A stretch of 64,000 nucleotides of DNA from positions 124,001 to 188,000 of the forward strand of contig BPAJ01000001.1 of assembly GCA_019652555.1 (NCBI GenBank), written 5' to 3'. Below, piece after piece: positions 63,368-64,000 of this stretch (the first letter of the stretch is position 1; every line of letters begins with the position of its first letter). Below the pieces are notes generated by a model, which worked only from the letters and a program-made list of their open reading frames with translations, was not told the origin of the DNA and ran no database searches. The position numbers and the translations under genes are program-made. The stretch comes from Gammaproteobacteria bacterium (lineage in GTDB: Bacteria; Pseudomonadota; Gammaproteobacteria; Magnimaribacterales; AG-339-G14).

Positions 63368-64000
63368 TTGAATCGTCCAACATTTGTAGAGATCGATCTA
63401 AAGGCTTTGGACTTTAATCTTAAAAGTCTTAAGAGCTCTGTACACTCTGCTAAATTTTTTCCAGTCGTAAAAGCTGATGCATATGGCCACGGCATAGATA
63501 AAATTACGAAACACATCCAAAGCAAAGTTGATGGATTTTGTGTTGCAACGTCTGAAGAGGCCATAAATCTTCGTTCAAAATCAAAAAAACCTATTTTAGA
63601 TTTGGAAGGGCCTTACGATTTAGCCGATATGAAGGCTCTTCTCAAAAACGATATAGAGTTTGTTATCCACTCCAGCAGGCAGCTTAATTTTTTAAAGCAA
63701 ATTAAGAAATTCAAAGAAAGTCATCCGATATGGCTTAAATTTGACTCAGGAATGAATAGACTCGGCTTTTCAATTGAAGATTCTTCAATAATTTTTGAAG
63801 AAGTTTCAAAAAAAACTAACCAAATAGTTTTAATGAGTCATTTTTATTCTTTTAAAGGTAATGCAATACAACTAAAGAAATTTAAGGATCTTGAGAAAAG
63901 ATGCTCATCTGATGAAATTTCTGTAAAGAAAAGCCTATGCAATTCCGGCGGCATGATTAATTATCCTGCTTCGCAGAAAGATATTGTAAGACCTGGGATA
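63368..64000 (+). CDS. alr: alanine racemase, 5' part (TTG start; truncated by window end)
   Basis: RPTFVEIDLKAL, VVKADAYGHG (PLP Lys), LKFDSGMNRLGF. Confidence 0.93.
   Translation, partial: MNRPTFVEIDLKALDFNLKSLKSSVHSAKFFPVVKADAYGHGIDKITKHIQSKVDGFCVATSEEAINLRSKSKKPILDLEGPYDLADMKALLKNDIEFVIHSSRQLNFLKQIKKFKESHPIWLKFDSGMNRLGFSIEDSSIIFEEVSKKTNQIVLMSHFYSFKGNAIQLKKFKDLEKRCSSDEISVKKSLCNSGGMINYPASQKDIVRPGI

Noticed and set aside
62499-63383. Minus-strand ORFs antisense to dnaB
   Set aside because: dnaB is intact and conserved; shadows only

Overview
The window is a gene-dense, AT-rich bacterial chromosome segment. Gene content and order are those of a gammaproteobacterium, probably a streamlined marine lineage of SAR86 type (inference from compactness and low GC; not tested). 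Conserved blocks in order: carB(3' end)-greA-rlmE-ftsH-folP-glmM-tpiA-secG-tRNA-Leu-tRNA-fMet-rimP-nusA-infB-rbfA-truB-rpsO-pnp; ychF-pth-rplY-prs-tRNA-Gln-ispE-lolB-like, divergent from prfA-prmC-moeB; a GH84-like glycosidase, an acyl-CoA ligase and a MaoC protein; gatCAB; mreBCD; lptB-lptC-kdsD, mlaC, murA-hisG-hisD; a degS-like protease; rplM-rpsI-petABC-sspA; lpoA-like/rsmI; rnpB; a rearranged mraZ/dcw cluster; rpsF-rpsR-rplI-dnaB-alr(5' part). I saw no CRISPR array, phage or IS element. The most notable signals are: (1) ribosomal protein S6 with a long acidic C-terminal tail built from a 153-bp nucleotide-identical tandem repeat; (2) a dcw cluster with ftsQ-ftsA-ftsZ moved between ftsL and ftsI; (3) an O-GlcNAcase-like (GH84) gene with the catalytic Asp pair apparently kept; (4) four 10-bp-phased AAAGTGT-type repeats upstream of mraZ; (5) a frameshift in ftsI and a dense cluster of indels in murC; (6) reduced envelope systems (MlaC without mlaFEDB next to it, lptC without adjacent lptA/kdsC, a PDZ-less DegS-like protease, short LpoA-like and FtsQ-like proteins).
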